From Takashimella koratensis (Eukaryota; Basidiomycota; Tremellomycetes; Trichosporonales; Tetragoniomycetaceae), in the NCBI GenBank assembly GCA_003116875.1, contig BCKT01000003.1:189143-253142 (forward strand): a DNA stretch of 64,000 nucleotides, in the 5' to 3' direction. Position numbers and translations under genes: made by a program. The notes beneath the pieces were generated by a model that was not told where the DNA came from, searched no databases, and saw only the letters and a list, made by a program, of their open reading frames with translations. Positions 1 through 10,305 of the stretch are shown here, piece after piece. Within the stretch, counting starts at the first letter, position 1; each line of letters starts with the position of its first letter.

Positions 1-922
1 TGATCGAGAACGCCAAACCATTCGATTTCAGATGGGCCAATCCCAGCTGGACGCAGGCCCAAATCGATGCCGTCATTAACGAGCTTGCTGACTTTCAAAT
101 CCAACTCTCAACGATTTCGTTCCCTGCCATCGGTTGTCTCTACAAAAGCGAATCTGGACCGATCGTTGGGCCGCTCTTGCGCAATGGAACCAAAGATCTT
201 CCCGAGTCACTTCGAGGCCCTTTCAAATCGTTCAGAGAGGCGTGGTCAACTCGCATTGAATGGCATATGTCTCGGGCGAAGACAGTGGTGCCTTATCTGA
301 GGCATCTCGCACTCCGCGAGCTCATCCGCCATCCCGTATACGATTCTACTTCAACCCGGTTTTACATCGCTCATGGAGAGCCCAAGGGCGACCATTTTCT
401 TGCCAGCCTTCCTGACGGTACTCTCCAATCGGTAATCGACTGGGAGTTGTAAGTACAATTTCACAAGACGCACATTTGTCCGTAAAACGAGAGCTGACTC
501 CTTCCCCCAGCTCCAAGACTCGTTCGTTTGAGGATGCGTTCGCGGCTCCTAGGGCGCTCCTCGATTTTCCCGCGTTTTCCGCGGGCTCCAATGCCTTGAG
601 CCGCGAAGAGGAACAGCTCGCCCATGCGTACGAGAGCAAAGGTCGGCGGGACTTGGCAGCGTGCGTACGCGAAGGTCGGAAATACCAACGTATGATCGAC
701 TGCGTGGAACATACGTGGGGTTTTAGCTCTCGGAAGTTGAATGCGCTAGTAGAGGCTGTTACTGGCGAGAGGTTCTCGTTCGATGAGTCGATGGAGGAGT
801 GGATGGTCAGGATGAAACAGAAGTTTGTAGACGATGAGAAACTACAAGAGTTGGTCACCGCTGCTGAGAAACGGAGCGCTGCTTGGAACGCCCGTAAGGC
901 AGAGAACGAGATGAAGAGTTAG
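1..922 (+). CDS. APH-like phosphotransferase-fold protein, 5' end outside window
   Basis: Open from the first bases in the frame starting at position 3. Exons 3-448 and 511-922, with a gtaagt donor at 449 and a cag acceptor at 510. The protein matches two downstream genes: a segment reading FPAIGCLYKSESGP, then GPLLRNG, then RFYIAHGEPKGDHFL and SVIDWE. This is the C-lobe of the aminoglycoside phosphotransferase/choline kinase fold, where HGE..GDH stands at the catalytic HGD....N loop and IDWE at the metal-binding Asp. After the intron comes the family-specific tail (RSFEDAFAAP, LAACVREGRKYQ). The N-lobe and start codon lie upstream of the window. Substrate unknown; the loop has Glu where APH enzymes use Asp, so activity is open. 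Confidence 0.8.
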
Positions 923-1295
923 ATGAAGGGCACATTATGATCATGCTTGACCTTTTTGCTGTATGCACTTGGCTATTGTCTGGTTTTCTCTTCCTTGTGT
1001 TCAAAATCGTCTTTGTCCTTGAGCATAACGCCTCTCTGCCGCCATTCAAAGGACCCCGCTTGGTGAACTCCGACCAAGTACGCGTTCGCCATCACTTAAG
1101 TCATCAACATCCACCGCTTCATCCTCTCCAAAGCTCACTTGATTTATCCCTCGCGGGTCTTGCCCTCAAAGCAGCGACGCAAGCATCGTTCTCATCCAAA
1201 GGTTGTCGAAGCCAACCATCGGTCCGCCAGACGATTCTTTGGCTCGTCAACTTGAGTAGTTCATCGATTTCCAGTCTCACCAATACCATCAACCA
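923..1295. other. intergenic spacer between tandem APH-like genes
   Basis: About 370 bases holding the 3' end of the first APH-like gene and the promoter of the second. No further gene, repeat or convincing regulatory site is visible. Confidence 0.5.
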
Positions 1296-2508
1296 ATGGA
1301 CGGCTCGAACCGGCGGCGCAAGAAATGTACTCGTGGTTCCCGGGACTCTCCACCTCCGCATCCATTCATGGAGCTTTTCGCTTGCATCGCCGCGTCAGAC
1401 CTAGCCGCGGAAGCCGCCCTCCTCCGTCCCGGCCATTCAGCCAAGATGGGAGAGCTACCGCGTTTGGACTCTGAGAAATCGTGGGCTTTTGTGGGCGGCA
1501 ACAACGTTCACATCCACATCTTCTTCGACGATGGTGTCACATGGCTCGCCAGAATTTGCACGCGCGCATATCCTATCGGTGATTTGAGCAGGACGAGCGA
1601 GATGGAGACGATGAAGGTGATGCAAGCAGCTGGACTGAAAGTTCCAAAGGTCTACAGCCAGACTAGCAAGAGGCGTAAGTAGGCTCATGGTCCAAACTAC
1701 GAGTCATCACGATAGAGACATGGTACCTGGAGCTTACGCGTCATGACGTATATTCGGCAGTGAAAAACGGTTGCGAATACTACTTCATGCAGATCTTCAA
1801 ACATGTCCGAGCTTGCCATTCGCCTCTCGCAGCAACATTCATGTACGAACCTACCCCCTATCCCATCGACACGGTCATTGAGGGGCTTGCCGACCTCTTG
1901 ATTCCGCTCTACTCTTTGAGTTACGATTCGATCGGGAGCCTGCTCCCCGACCCACATGGGAGTAAAGGTGTGGTTGGCCCGCTCAATAGAAGCGTTCCAA
2001 CAGATGCTCCGGACTGGGTCCGAGGCCCCTTCAATTCCTTTCGAGATCGTTACGACAAACTCATCGACTATCATCTCCAAACGTCAACCTCTGCTTCTCA
2101 CCACGTGATGCATCTGGAGCTTATAGAGTTGCTTCGCCATCCGGCCTTCGACGATACCGCCGAGCGATGCTACATACTACACGCCGAGCCGAAAGGCAAT
2201 ACCATCTTCTTGTCTCTAAGTCGGACGGACACGTAGTCACAGTGGTCGATTGGGACGGGTGGGTTCGGAGCTGACTTGTCTTCGGTAAGGGAATGAAACC
2301 AACCCTTGTATGCCTCACAAAACAACAGCTGACGCGGTGTTCTAGCGCATATACGATACGTCTCGGCGGAGCCTTCGCTAGTCCGTTCGCGATCCTCGAC
2401 TTCAAGACCTTCTGGACAGAAATGAAGAAGACCTTCAGCAGCGACGAGCACCTCGTCGTTTCGTTCATGTTACAAATGGTATCCTCAGCTCGCCAAGTGA
2501 TCCAATGA
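1296..2508 (+). pseudogene. decayed APH-like gene, middle copy
   Basis: Aligns with the intact copy at 4136-5488 and keeps its splice sites: exons 1296-1674, 1761-2258, 2346-2508, with the first two introns at the same phases. Three defects are visible. Near 2217-2220 one base appears to be missing: the frame runs into tag at 2234-2236, while the next frame carries on with KSDGHVVTVVDWDG, which matches the family VIDWE site. The catalytic loop reads HAEPKGNT instead of HGEPKGDH. In the last exon about 80 residues between the AFASPFAILDF segment and the WTEMKKTFSSDEHL segment are gone, including the conserved CVREGRRYQ stretch. A truncated but expressed protein or an assembly base error cannot be excluded, but the combined lesions favour a pseudogene. 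Confidence 0.75.
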
Positions 2509-2781
2509 GTGTTGGAAGTACTAGCGCCTCCTTTTCGTCCGTCTTTGTTGAGGTTTCCTTTGTATGACGCTCCTGATTCACTAGATGCTCTTCACCAACA
2601 ATGGCTTTCTTTCATCGCCCACTGCCTCTTGTCCACAACAATTGCATTTATCCATAGTTTCCGCATAGTCTCAACCTTCATCGTCACCGAGATCTCGATT
2701 TTCTTGACCAAATCCATTCGTATCCGAACGACACAACGTCTCATCCTTGATTGATAACGATGCTGTCGATTGTCATCGCCA

Positions 2782-3421
2782 TCAGTCATCGTCGTCATCG
2801 TCATCGTCAAACTCATCATCGCTGTCGTCTCCTTCCTCTTCTTCCTCGTCCTCTTCTTTGATGACGTCCAGAATATCGTCGAAATATCAGTATCCGAGAC
2901 CGCCTGTGACACTTCCGTCGTCGTGAATCTCGTTGATCACATCTACGACACTAGACACTCATCTGCAATGAAAAAACGAATGACTAACGCTTGGAACAGT
3001 AAGCCCAGCCAGTACAGTTCTCCGACGTGCAACCTCGGTGTCGGCAGTTATGTCCCTGGTAGCCGCTTTCCCTGTTTAAATGAGTTTAGGGACACAGTCA
3101 CTGTCAAAGGATTGACGTGCCCAGCACTCACTTTCGAAGGATGAGGTCTTCCAACGTTGAGCTCTTTATCGGCTTATCCGTCTGGTGTCTTCACTTCACT
3201 TACGATCTATGCAGTACCTGTGATTCTTGAAAGGCTCGTTGAAACAGAAAATGCGCATGCAGTAGCGCGGAGCGTGGACTTTTGCGCTGGTCAGATCAGT
3301 GAGGGAATACGGTGGCGAAAATCCAGTGCTGGTGGTGATGAATCCGAAGGATTATCAAAGGTGATGCCTTGATGCACAGCACTGGGACTTACCGCCATTG
3401 AAAATAAGCTGCTGAAGCCAT
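2782..3421 (-). pseudogene. Cys/His-rich acidic-tail gene, probably disrupted copy
   Basis: Five-exon structure on the minus strand, found by comparison with 5645-6312: exons 3421-3393, 3286-3204, 3147-3132, 3071-2989 and a last exon from 2942. Exons 2, 3 and 4 are 83, 16 and 83 nt, exactly as in the second copy, with equal phases. The protein has YCMRIFCFNEPFKNHRYC, then GYQGHNCRHRGC and AYCSKH, the same Cys/His pattern as its paralogue. In the last exon the frame meets TGA at 2889-2887, before a stretch rich in Asp/Glu that ends at 2782. The stop either truncates the acidic tail or is skipped by an alternative acceptor at 2856 (in frame, weak pyrimidine tract). Function unknown. Confidence 0.6.
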
Positions 3422-4135
3422 GTCTATGGTGTCTGTGGAGAGAGGGATGTGCAGCAGCGTTGTGAATGCAGACTATCACAGGATCGTGAGACTGACCCGA
3501 ATCACCTGGCGAGCAAAAGTGGAAGGATGAGAGACCTTTGCGACAGTGAAAAATGGTGAGTTTATAACCCCCTTCCCAAGGAAACCAACCTGTTAGATCA
3601 TCATAGGAGGCGTATTGTTCGCCTTCGACAATCCAAATACTCCCAACTGCATCCACACATTTTTCATACAGGGGAGGTGCCAAAAGCCTATCAACCGAGG
3701 CAAATGGAAAAACAATAATGACATTGTGCGCCCTAGTCTTGCGTGTCAAAGACAACTTCAGGTCAAATGACCACATAGCACAACACAGATTGGCGCCGAT
3801 CTTCAACCTCGCCATCTTGAAGATGGTTTCCCTTCTCGACCACGAATTAAGCCGCCCTCAGTGTGCAACGGGGGGGCTCCTTTGGTGTCACTTCTCGGGC
3901 GCCGGTGACTCGGGCACGTGCCACATTTCCTTGCACAAAGGACCCCGATTCAAATTTGACAATGTCCATCATTCTCTTTTGTTTTCACCATATACCCGAC
4001 TTGTCACTCGCTACCAGTAGCTGGCGTACTCAATCTTCTCTCAATTCTGGGCTGTGCTTCAGACTCTACCCTCACCATATCCCGAGGCCCAACCCCGCTA
4101 CTACCGCAGCCAATCTCCCTCGATCAACCGCCAGC
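3422..4135. promoter_or_regulatory. divergent intergenic region
   Basis: About 710 bases between the starts of the disrupted Cys/His gene (minus) and the intact APH-like gene (plus); it must hold both promoters. No convincing further coding region; the open frame on the minus strand here lacks family signals beyond the first exon of the Cys/His gene. Confidence 0.4.
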
Positions 4136-5488
4136 ATGTCCGAGACCGAAGACATTTTCATCCCTCGGAGTGAATTGATGGCGTTCCTCTCAACCGTAGA
4201 CTTCCCCGCCTCCGCTACGCGTCTCCGTCCTGGTCATACCGCCGTGATGCCCGATCTCACTCAACCGTACGACTTTGGCTCCAGAGGCATGTCCAATATT
4301 CACATTCAGATCATATTTGATGACGGCGAGATTTGGCTTGCAAGGGTGCGAGGAAGGAGATCGACACCGCATGACATGGTCATGTCCAGTGAACTCGCTA
4401 CGATGAAAGTCCTTCTTCACTCGGGTCTTCCCGTTCCGAGAGTCTACAGTGCGAAGCCGGAGAAACGTAAGCCCCATCGCCTGTCAAGGACACTCCCAAT
4501 AAGCACCACGCTGATGACGTAGCCAGTCGCCAACGGATGCGAGTACTTCTTCTTCGAAATGATTTCAAACGCACACCCCTGTGACTGTCCGATTCGTCCT
4601 CGCAACAGCGGCGGTTTTTCTCTCGAACAAATCAAAACTGTCATCGACGAATATGCCGATTTCATCATCGGACTGTCGAAGCTCACATTCCCCGCCATCG
4701 GATGCCTCCTAGAAAATCCTGGTGGTGACGAACCGCTTGTCGGTCCTCTATTGCTGAACTTCAAGCAGAATGCTCCAGCCTCAGTGAAGGGACCGTTTTG
4801 TTCTTATCGAGAAAGATACATGGCGCTCATTGAGTGGGACGCCCAAGAAGCTACTTCAGTATTCAAGTACCTGGTCAACTTGGAGCTACGAGAACTCCTA
4901 CAGCATCCCGCCTTCGACGACGATAGCGATCGTTTTTACATACGCCACGGCGAGCCAAAAGGCGATCATATTCTCGTCAATCTCCCCAGCGCTAAGCTTG
5001 TGTCGGTCATCGATTGGGAAGGGCAAGTGTTATGGAATAGAGTCATCGGAAGGGTAGCGATTGAAGAGGCGTAGCTGACGATGTTATTGCCCTGGTTCAG
5101 TGCCTGGACCACTAGTTTTCGAGAGGCGTTCGCCGCTCCCAGTGCTATCCGTGGCCTCGACTTTTACGCAACAGATAGCATTAGCCCCGAGGAAGATCTG
5201 CTTGCAGCATCTCTAGAGAGGAAGGGCCATCCCTCGCTTGCACGCTGTGTTCGGGAAGGGAGGCGATACCAGCTGATGGCGCACATTGTCGGTCAGCCCA
5301 CGAGTCCCAACGCAGTGAATGCCCTGCGCCGAGCGGTGACAGGCGAAACGGCTGACGCCCGGGAACCCAAAGAAAGCTGGATCGACAGAATAGCTCGAAA
5401 GTTCGGGGGTGATGAAAAGTTGGAAGGTCTCCTTAAACGACGTGCTGGGATTCCGAAGAAGACAAGCGAGAACAGCCGTAAACCATAG
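4136..5488 (+). CDS. APH-like phosphotransferase-fold protein, intact copy
   Basis: Exons 4136-4466, 4527-5022, 5101-5488; 404 residues. Start chosen at the first ATG of the conserved N-terminus (MSETEDIFIP). The N-lobe shows RLRPGHTAVM, IIFDDGEIWLARVRG and GLPVPRVYS; the C-lobe shows FPAIGCLLEN, HGEPKGDHILVNLP and SVIDWEG; the tail carries CVREGRRYQLM. These are features of the phosphotransferase (APH) superfamily, but Glu replaces the catalytic Asp of the HGD loop. The second intron (5023-5100) uses a GC donor (gcaagt) with a normal cag acceptor; the equivalent intron in the sister copy has GT. Cytosolic by appearance, no signal or membrane segment. It is convergent with the Cys/His-rich gene at 5645-6312. 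Substrate cannot be told. Confidence 0.82.
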
Positions 5489-5644
5489 ACAGTCACAATC
5501 ACACATACATCATGGAGTTGAGATCAAACCAGATTTCCACATCAAACGTATCAAGTCTCGTCGTCAAGTTGCGCCCTACGGCAAACACAGTCCTCTGTAG
5601 CTATTACTGCCAGTGCACCCTGCTGAAACCACTTTCAACCCAGT

Positions 5645-6312
5645 TCACTCTCCAAAGCTCGAATCTGAGTCGCCGTCAGCCTCATTGGCCATGTCGTAGA
5701 AATCGTCGCTGTCGGCGCATTCCTCCTCACTCTCGTCGTCCGAGTCGATATCGGGACAATCGGAGAAATCGTAGTACTCAGAGCTGGCGCCGTAGTAGTT
5801 CCCCGCTTGGTCGGGAAGCCCTGCGTAGTCTGAACCACGATGTCAATCGGGGAGCTAAAGAGCAACTGGAACGTTGAGAGCAATGGAGAGATGACTGACG
5901 CTTGGAGCAGTAGATGGAACCTGGCATGTTGACGTTATCGCAGTCTAGGTGACGACAAGTGTGACCGGTGTAGTAGCTGTCTCTACAGGCAAGGTCAGCG
6001 GCGATTTCAGCAATCGACCAGAAACAGGCAGCCCACCTCCACTGCAACATGTCTGGCGAGTAAGAGTGTCAGCGAGACCATACGAGACCCTATGTCGATG
6101 AGCGGGAAAAGAGAGACACTCACGTTCCTTGCAGTATCGATGGCCACGAACCGGGGTGTTGAAGCGGAGAATGCGCATGCAGAACTTGGGGTTGGAGTTC
6201 CTGGGACTAAAAAGGGAGGAAAACCATCGGCGTTAGCTGGTGGCTTGACGATATGAAGAATGGGTGGTATGAGAGGACAAGAGACCTACTTGTCCGAGTA
6301 ATCGGTCGGCAT
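5645..6312 (-). CDS. small Cys/His-rich protein with acidic C-terminus, unknown family
   Basis: Exons 6312-6290, 6206-6124, 6052-6037, 5982-5900, 5829-5645; 129 residues. The N-terminal half has spaced Cys and His residues, FCMRILRF then GHRYCKEH, and GHTCRHLDCDN then YCSKH, that look like a metal-binding, probably zinc, fold made of two similar halves. The C-terminal half is very acidic (many Asp, Glu, Ser) and Tyr-rich. A 16-nt exon lies between two 83-nt exons. The disrupted gene at 2782-3421 is a paralogue with identical internal exon lengths. I do not recognise the family; a nuclear or protein-binding role would be a guess. Confidence 0.72.
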
Positions 6313-7310
6313 ATTGGCTTTAGAATGAGCAGAGTTGAGATGGGAGTTGAGGGGAAGAAGAGTTCACGCCCTGGGACAGGATGCGGAATTGGGAGCGAAG
6401 GTGAAGCGCTATCAAGTTGCGATCTTATACCCGTTGTGAAGTCTTATGGAGGGTATCTTGCTCTCATAAAGGTAAGAACGCCCCCAGCACGCTTATTGTC
6501 ACCTGTCGCGCTCATGCGGAAGCCGGGAGGATGCCGGGACAACAGGTTCCGAGTTCTCATGTGCGATGGCATCATGAGGAACAGAGACATGCTCGTTGCC
6601 TCGCTTTTATGAGAGCGTGGTACAGCACCGTGAGGGTAAATGTAGGCTAGTGCTAATAGATTCAGTAAATCCCGAAAGTGAAAGGACACAGAAAGGAAGC
6701 CCGCCCAGTGCCGCCGGTTAGCATCGTCTCAGACCCCATTCAGAATGGTACCCCGATCTCGCTCATACCTTTAAAGCGGTCCTTCGCATGTCATGCAGGC
6801 TTCTCGTCTTCGCTTGTTCTCGGCACTTCACATTCCGTTCTTTTCAGACACGCCTCTGTGGCGCTGCAACATCCTTTACAGCTTACCCTCACCGCGCCGT
6901 CAGGGCTGCTTGCGTCACTTCGAAGAGCGTGGATCACTATGTACATTTAGGCGTTCAATCAAGTCCTTTGATCATTGCGGACTCCATTTGGAAAGTGTTT
7001 GGTTCGCTTAAGATGAGCTGGAAAGAGCGTGTTCCCGAATCTAGAAGACGTCATCGCCCTCAAATGGCTTCAAGCTCGCTTCCTCGACAATCAGACGCTG
7101 CATTAATACTTCGTCGATTGTTTCCAATAGCTCTAATCTCTTATGATGTATATGTGGTCTGTCTCAGGCAGGCATACATCCTCTATGCTCTCGGCCTCTA
7201 CTCCATTCTCTAACTAGACTTGACCGCTCGATCGAGCTTACAATAACCAAAGCCAGGTATACCGACTCCTCTCTCTTCTACAAGAACCCATGTATAGTGA
7301 TAGTATGCAC
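6313..7310. other. 1-kb intergenic stretch
   Basis: Lies upstream of the Cys/His-rich gene start and downstream of the transporter stop. Open frames here lack splice support or family motifs. It presumably carries the promoter of the Cys/His-rich gene; nothing else recognised. Confidence 0.4.
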
Positions 7311-9278
7311 TTAGTGCTGGACGGCAGTAGCAGTAACGGTCTTGAAGTCGACGTCGTCCTGGACGACAATGTTCTCGGCTTTGCCCATCTTGCGACGGAG
7401 AGCCTGGATACGACGGGTCTCCTTCTCCGACTCGAAAGTGAGGTACCAGCAGACACCGCTCATGAGAGCTGCGAAGATGATGCAGCTACCGCAAACGACG
7501 AATGAGACGGTGTCTATGGCGGGTCAGTCATGTTCGGTCTGTATCAGGGATAGCAAGGGCAACTTACAGGTAGGGCCGTACTTGGACTGGAAGACCTGAG
7601 CAGACCAAAGGCCGGACATCTGACCAGCACCGGTGAGGAAAGCCATGATGAACGCCGCGTTGGTGGTACCCTTGATCGCCTGGACACGCCACGGGATGAA
7701 AGTTTGGTACGCCCACGAAGCGAGGGGGTACATGGTGACGATGATGGCGTACTGCGCGGGCTTGCTGTTGATGAATGCGAGCATGAAATAACCGGCAATG
7801 TTGTAGGACAAGGCAAACCAGAGCAGGACGGGACGAGGGATAAAGGTGATGCGGTCGTTGAGGTACGCGCCGCCGATACCACCGATCCAGTAGAGGGCCG
7901 CAGGAGGAATGGTGACTGTATGGCCATTAGCAAGGGTCATGTTATTGATCAAGTGAGAAGGGTTACTCACGGAGGACGTTCTGGGCGGCGTTCTTGGTGA
8001 GACCAAAGCTGGTGATAATGGACGGGAGCCAGAAAGCGAGACCAAGGGCACCAGTGTTGTAGGCGAGGATCATGACCGCAAACGCAAGGTTGGTAACGTC
8101 CTTGAGAGCGCCCTTGAGCTCTTGCACGTCAAAGTTCTTGTCAGATTTGCGGGACGAGCCGGGACCGAGACGACCGATGATGAACTTGCGCTCGCGCTCG
8201 CTGAGCCACTTGGCATCCTCGGGGACTGGGTGGGTCAGCTACGATCCCAGGGCGAAGTATAGTCGACTCACAGCCAGGCATGAATGCCCAAACGAGACCA
8301 ATGAGGACGAAAGCCATGAGACCCTGGATGATGTAGACCCACTGCCAGGCACCAAGACCACCCTTGCCATCGATAAAGCTGACACCGTAACTTGGAGGGG
8401 GTTAGCAAGGCTCAAGAAAGAGTAGGTCGAGAAGCTTACCAGAGGAGAGCGACGAAGATGTTGCAGAAGTTGAACATGGCAGAGATGGCGGCGAAACGGG
8501 GGCCGACCTCGTCAGGGCGGTACCAGTAAGTCAAGTGGAGGTAGGCACCGGGAGCCATGCCGGCCTCGAAGAGACCAAGGAAAGCGCGAGCCTAAGGTCG
8601 TCAGCGTCCGCGTCCAGGGAGAACGAGAAGTAGACTCACAGTGAGGAGACCAGCAGTGTTGTAAGCGGCGGCGTGGCAGATAGCAGCAATAGACCAGAGT
8701 GAGATGATACTGACGAGTGTCAGCTCAACGCGAGTCGGAAGAAGACAGCTCTCAGCGAACCAACTCACCGAATGTAGTGCCATCGAGGGGTAGCCTTCTT
8801 GAAAAGCAAGTTGGAAGGCAGCTCGCCGAGGGCGTAGAAGAGGGTGAACACGGTGGAGGCGTAGGCGTAAGTGTCGGAGGACATGTGGAGCTGGGTGAGG
8901 ATGTTGGTGGGGCTACCAGTGTTCATCGTCTTCACGCTAAAAAAAGTGTAAGTAGGGGCTAGGCAAGGGAGGCGCAAGTTCACTTACTAGGAGATAGCGC
9001 CGCTGTCCATGCCTCGGAGGAGGTATGTGAGAAGAAGAGGAGTGACCAAGCGGAAGTCGATCTTGCGGATAAGTCGCTGACCCTCCTCGTAGGTCATCCT
9101 TGTACCGTCAGTAAGGTTGACGCCTTGCTGAACACCAAGTCACTTACAGGTCACGCCATTCGGTTTGCTCCTCGACAATAGCAGCGTTCTTCTCGTTGGA
9201 GGTGGATGGGGCATCGGCGACAGTCGCCAAGGCGTACTGGTCCTTGCCAGCCTCGATCTCAGACTCGATAGCGGACAT
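7311..9278 (-). CDS. MFS transporter, Dal5/allantoate-permease (anion:cation symporter) type
   Basis: Nine exons: 9278-9148, 9098-8988, 8936-8769, 8709-8640, 8591-8440, 8390-8272, 8225-7971, 7915-7568, 7513-7311; 518 residues. The order of hydrophobic segments and the N-terminal IRKIDFRLVTPLLLTYLLR signature are those of fungal Dal5/Fen2/Seo1 carriers that import allantoate, ureidosuccinate, vitamins and similar small anions at the plasma membrane. The C-terminal cytosolic tail is basic (EKETRRIQALRRKMGK). It is divergent from the hydantoinase across a 1-kb spacer, so a likely job is uptake of hydantoins, N-carbamoyl amino acids or related ureides; the substrate is inferred from neighbours only. 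A fragment of a paralogue of its last exon lies at 24020-24178. Confidence 0.88.
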
Positions 9279-10305
9279 GGTGATCCTGTGTAGAAGGTAG
9301 AGTGGGAGTTGGAGGAGGAATCGATGTGGAGGGTCAGGATATATGAGTATGAGTGATTCGGCGGAGTTGGAAGTTCTGTGAAATCGTAACTTCGGAATCA
9401 GTCGTCGGCTTTAAGTAGGTATCCGTGAATCGATGGGGTAGTCGGCGAATTGGTGGGCGAGTCGCCAAGCACTACGCCGTTAGAACGTTGGGCGAAGGCA
9501 AAGAGACAAGTTAGAGACCGCGTCATGTTGGTCTCGACTTCAAAAGAGATCTGCCTGCTTTTCGTGGTCCCGCCGGGGCAAAGATCCAGAACTTGAGATA
9601 AGGTCAGCCCATTTTGACCAATGAACTGATTCCGAGTGAGCGATTCGCTTCGCCAAGACTAGCGCCAAACCGTTCCGATAGCGACACGAGGCTGGGCGCA
9701 GCATACGGCGTCGGCTCCCGCGGCGAGACGGTTAGAAAGTTAGGGTCAATAGGGCATTTTGACTTTTTAATCGAGGTGTGGATCCGGGACAGATCTGGTT
9801 CCAGAGGGTTTATATTGTTCCGGCCAGTCAGGATGGAGTGAAGCAAGCGCTCGTGGACGAAAGTGGGTCGGGGTATTGAAAGTGGGATCTATTAAGTACG
9901 CGAGGCCATGCAGGGCAGAGACAGGCAGGGGGAGTCGGGGGACCCAACAGACCCCCGCCACTGAATAGCGGGTCTCAGGCACCTCCACTCAAATCCTCCC
10001 TCCCGTGTCGGAAACCGCGGTAGGCAGGGAGAGGAGGTGAACTTCTTTGCCGACGGCCAAGTGGCACGGCGGACTGAAACCATGCATGGCCAAGCGGGCG
10101 GCGAGGTCCTTCGCCGGTCAAGTTCCAACGGCCGATTCGAGCGAGAAACCGAGGTAGGGAGGCACCCCGTACGTCGGGGCTGTCCGTAGGTAGGCCAAAG
10201 ATTATGACCGCTATCTAGTGCACCATCTCTCGAACTCGTAACTTTTTGCCAAATTCCAAGCTGAGATTGAACATTGACGTTATCCATCTTACAACACCAA
10301 CCAGT
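9279..10305. promoter_or_regulatory. divergent promoter region, transporter / hydantoinase
   Basis: About 1 kb between two divergent start codons of the putative hydantoin cluster. It contains an AGATAAG at 9596-9602 and a CTATCTAG-type core near 10211-10217, both fits to the HGATAR site of fungal GATA nitrogen regulators. No gene seen inside. Confidence 0.45.
9596..9602 (+). promoter_or_regulatory. possible GATA-factor site (AGATAAG)
   Basis: Matches the extended HGATAR consensus bound by fungal nitrogen GATA factors. Short sites occur by chance, so the weight comes from its place between two genes expected to be nitrogen-regulated. Confidence 0.3.

Noticed and set aside
3291..3815. Minus-strand open frame of 174 codons upstream of the disrupted Cys/His gene
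   Set aside because: Only its 3' portion overlaps the first exon of that gene, in a context of splice signals; the remainder has no motif and no consistent codon pattern.
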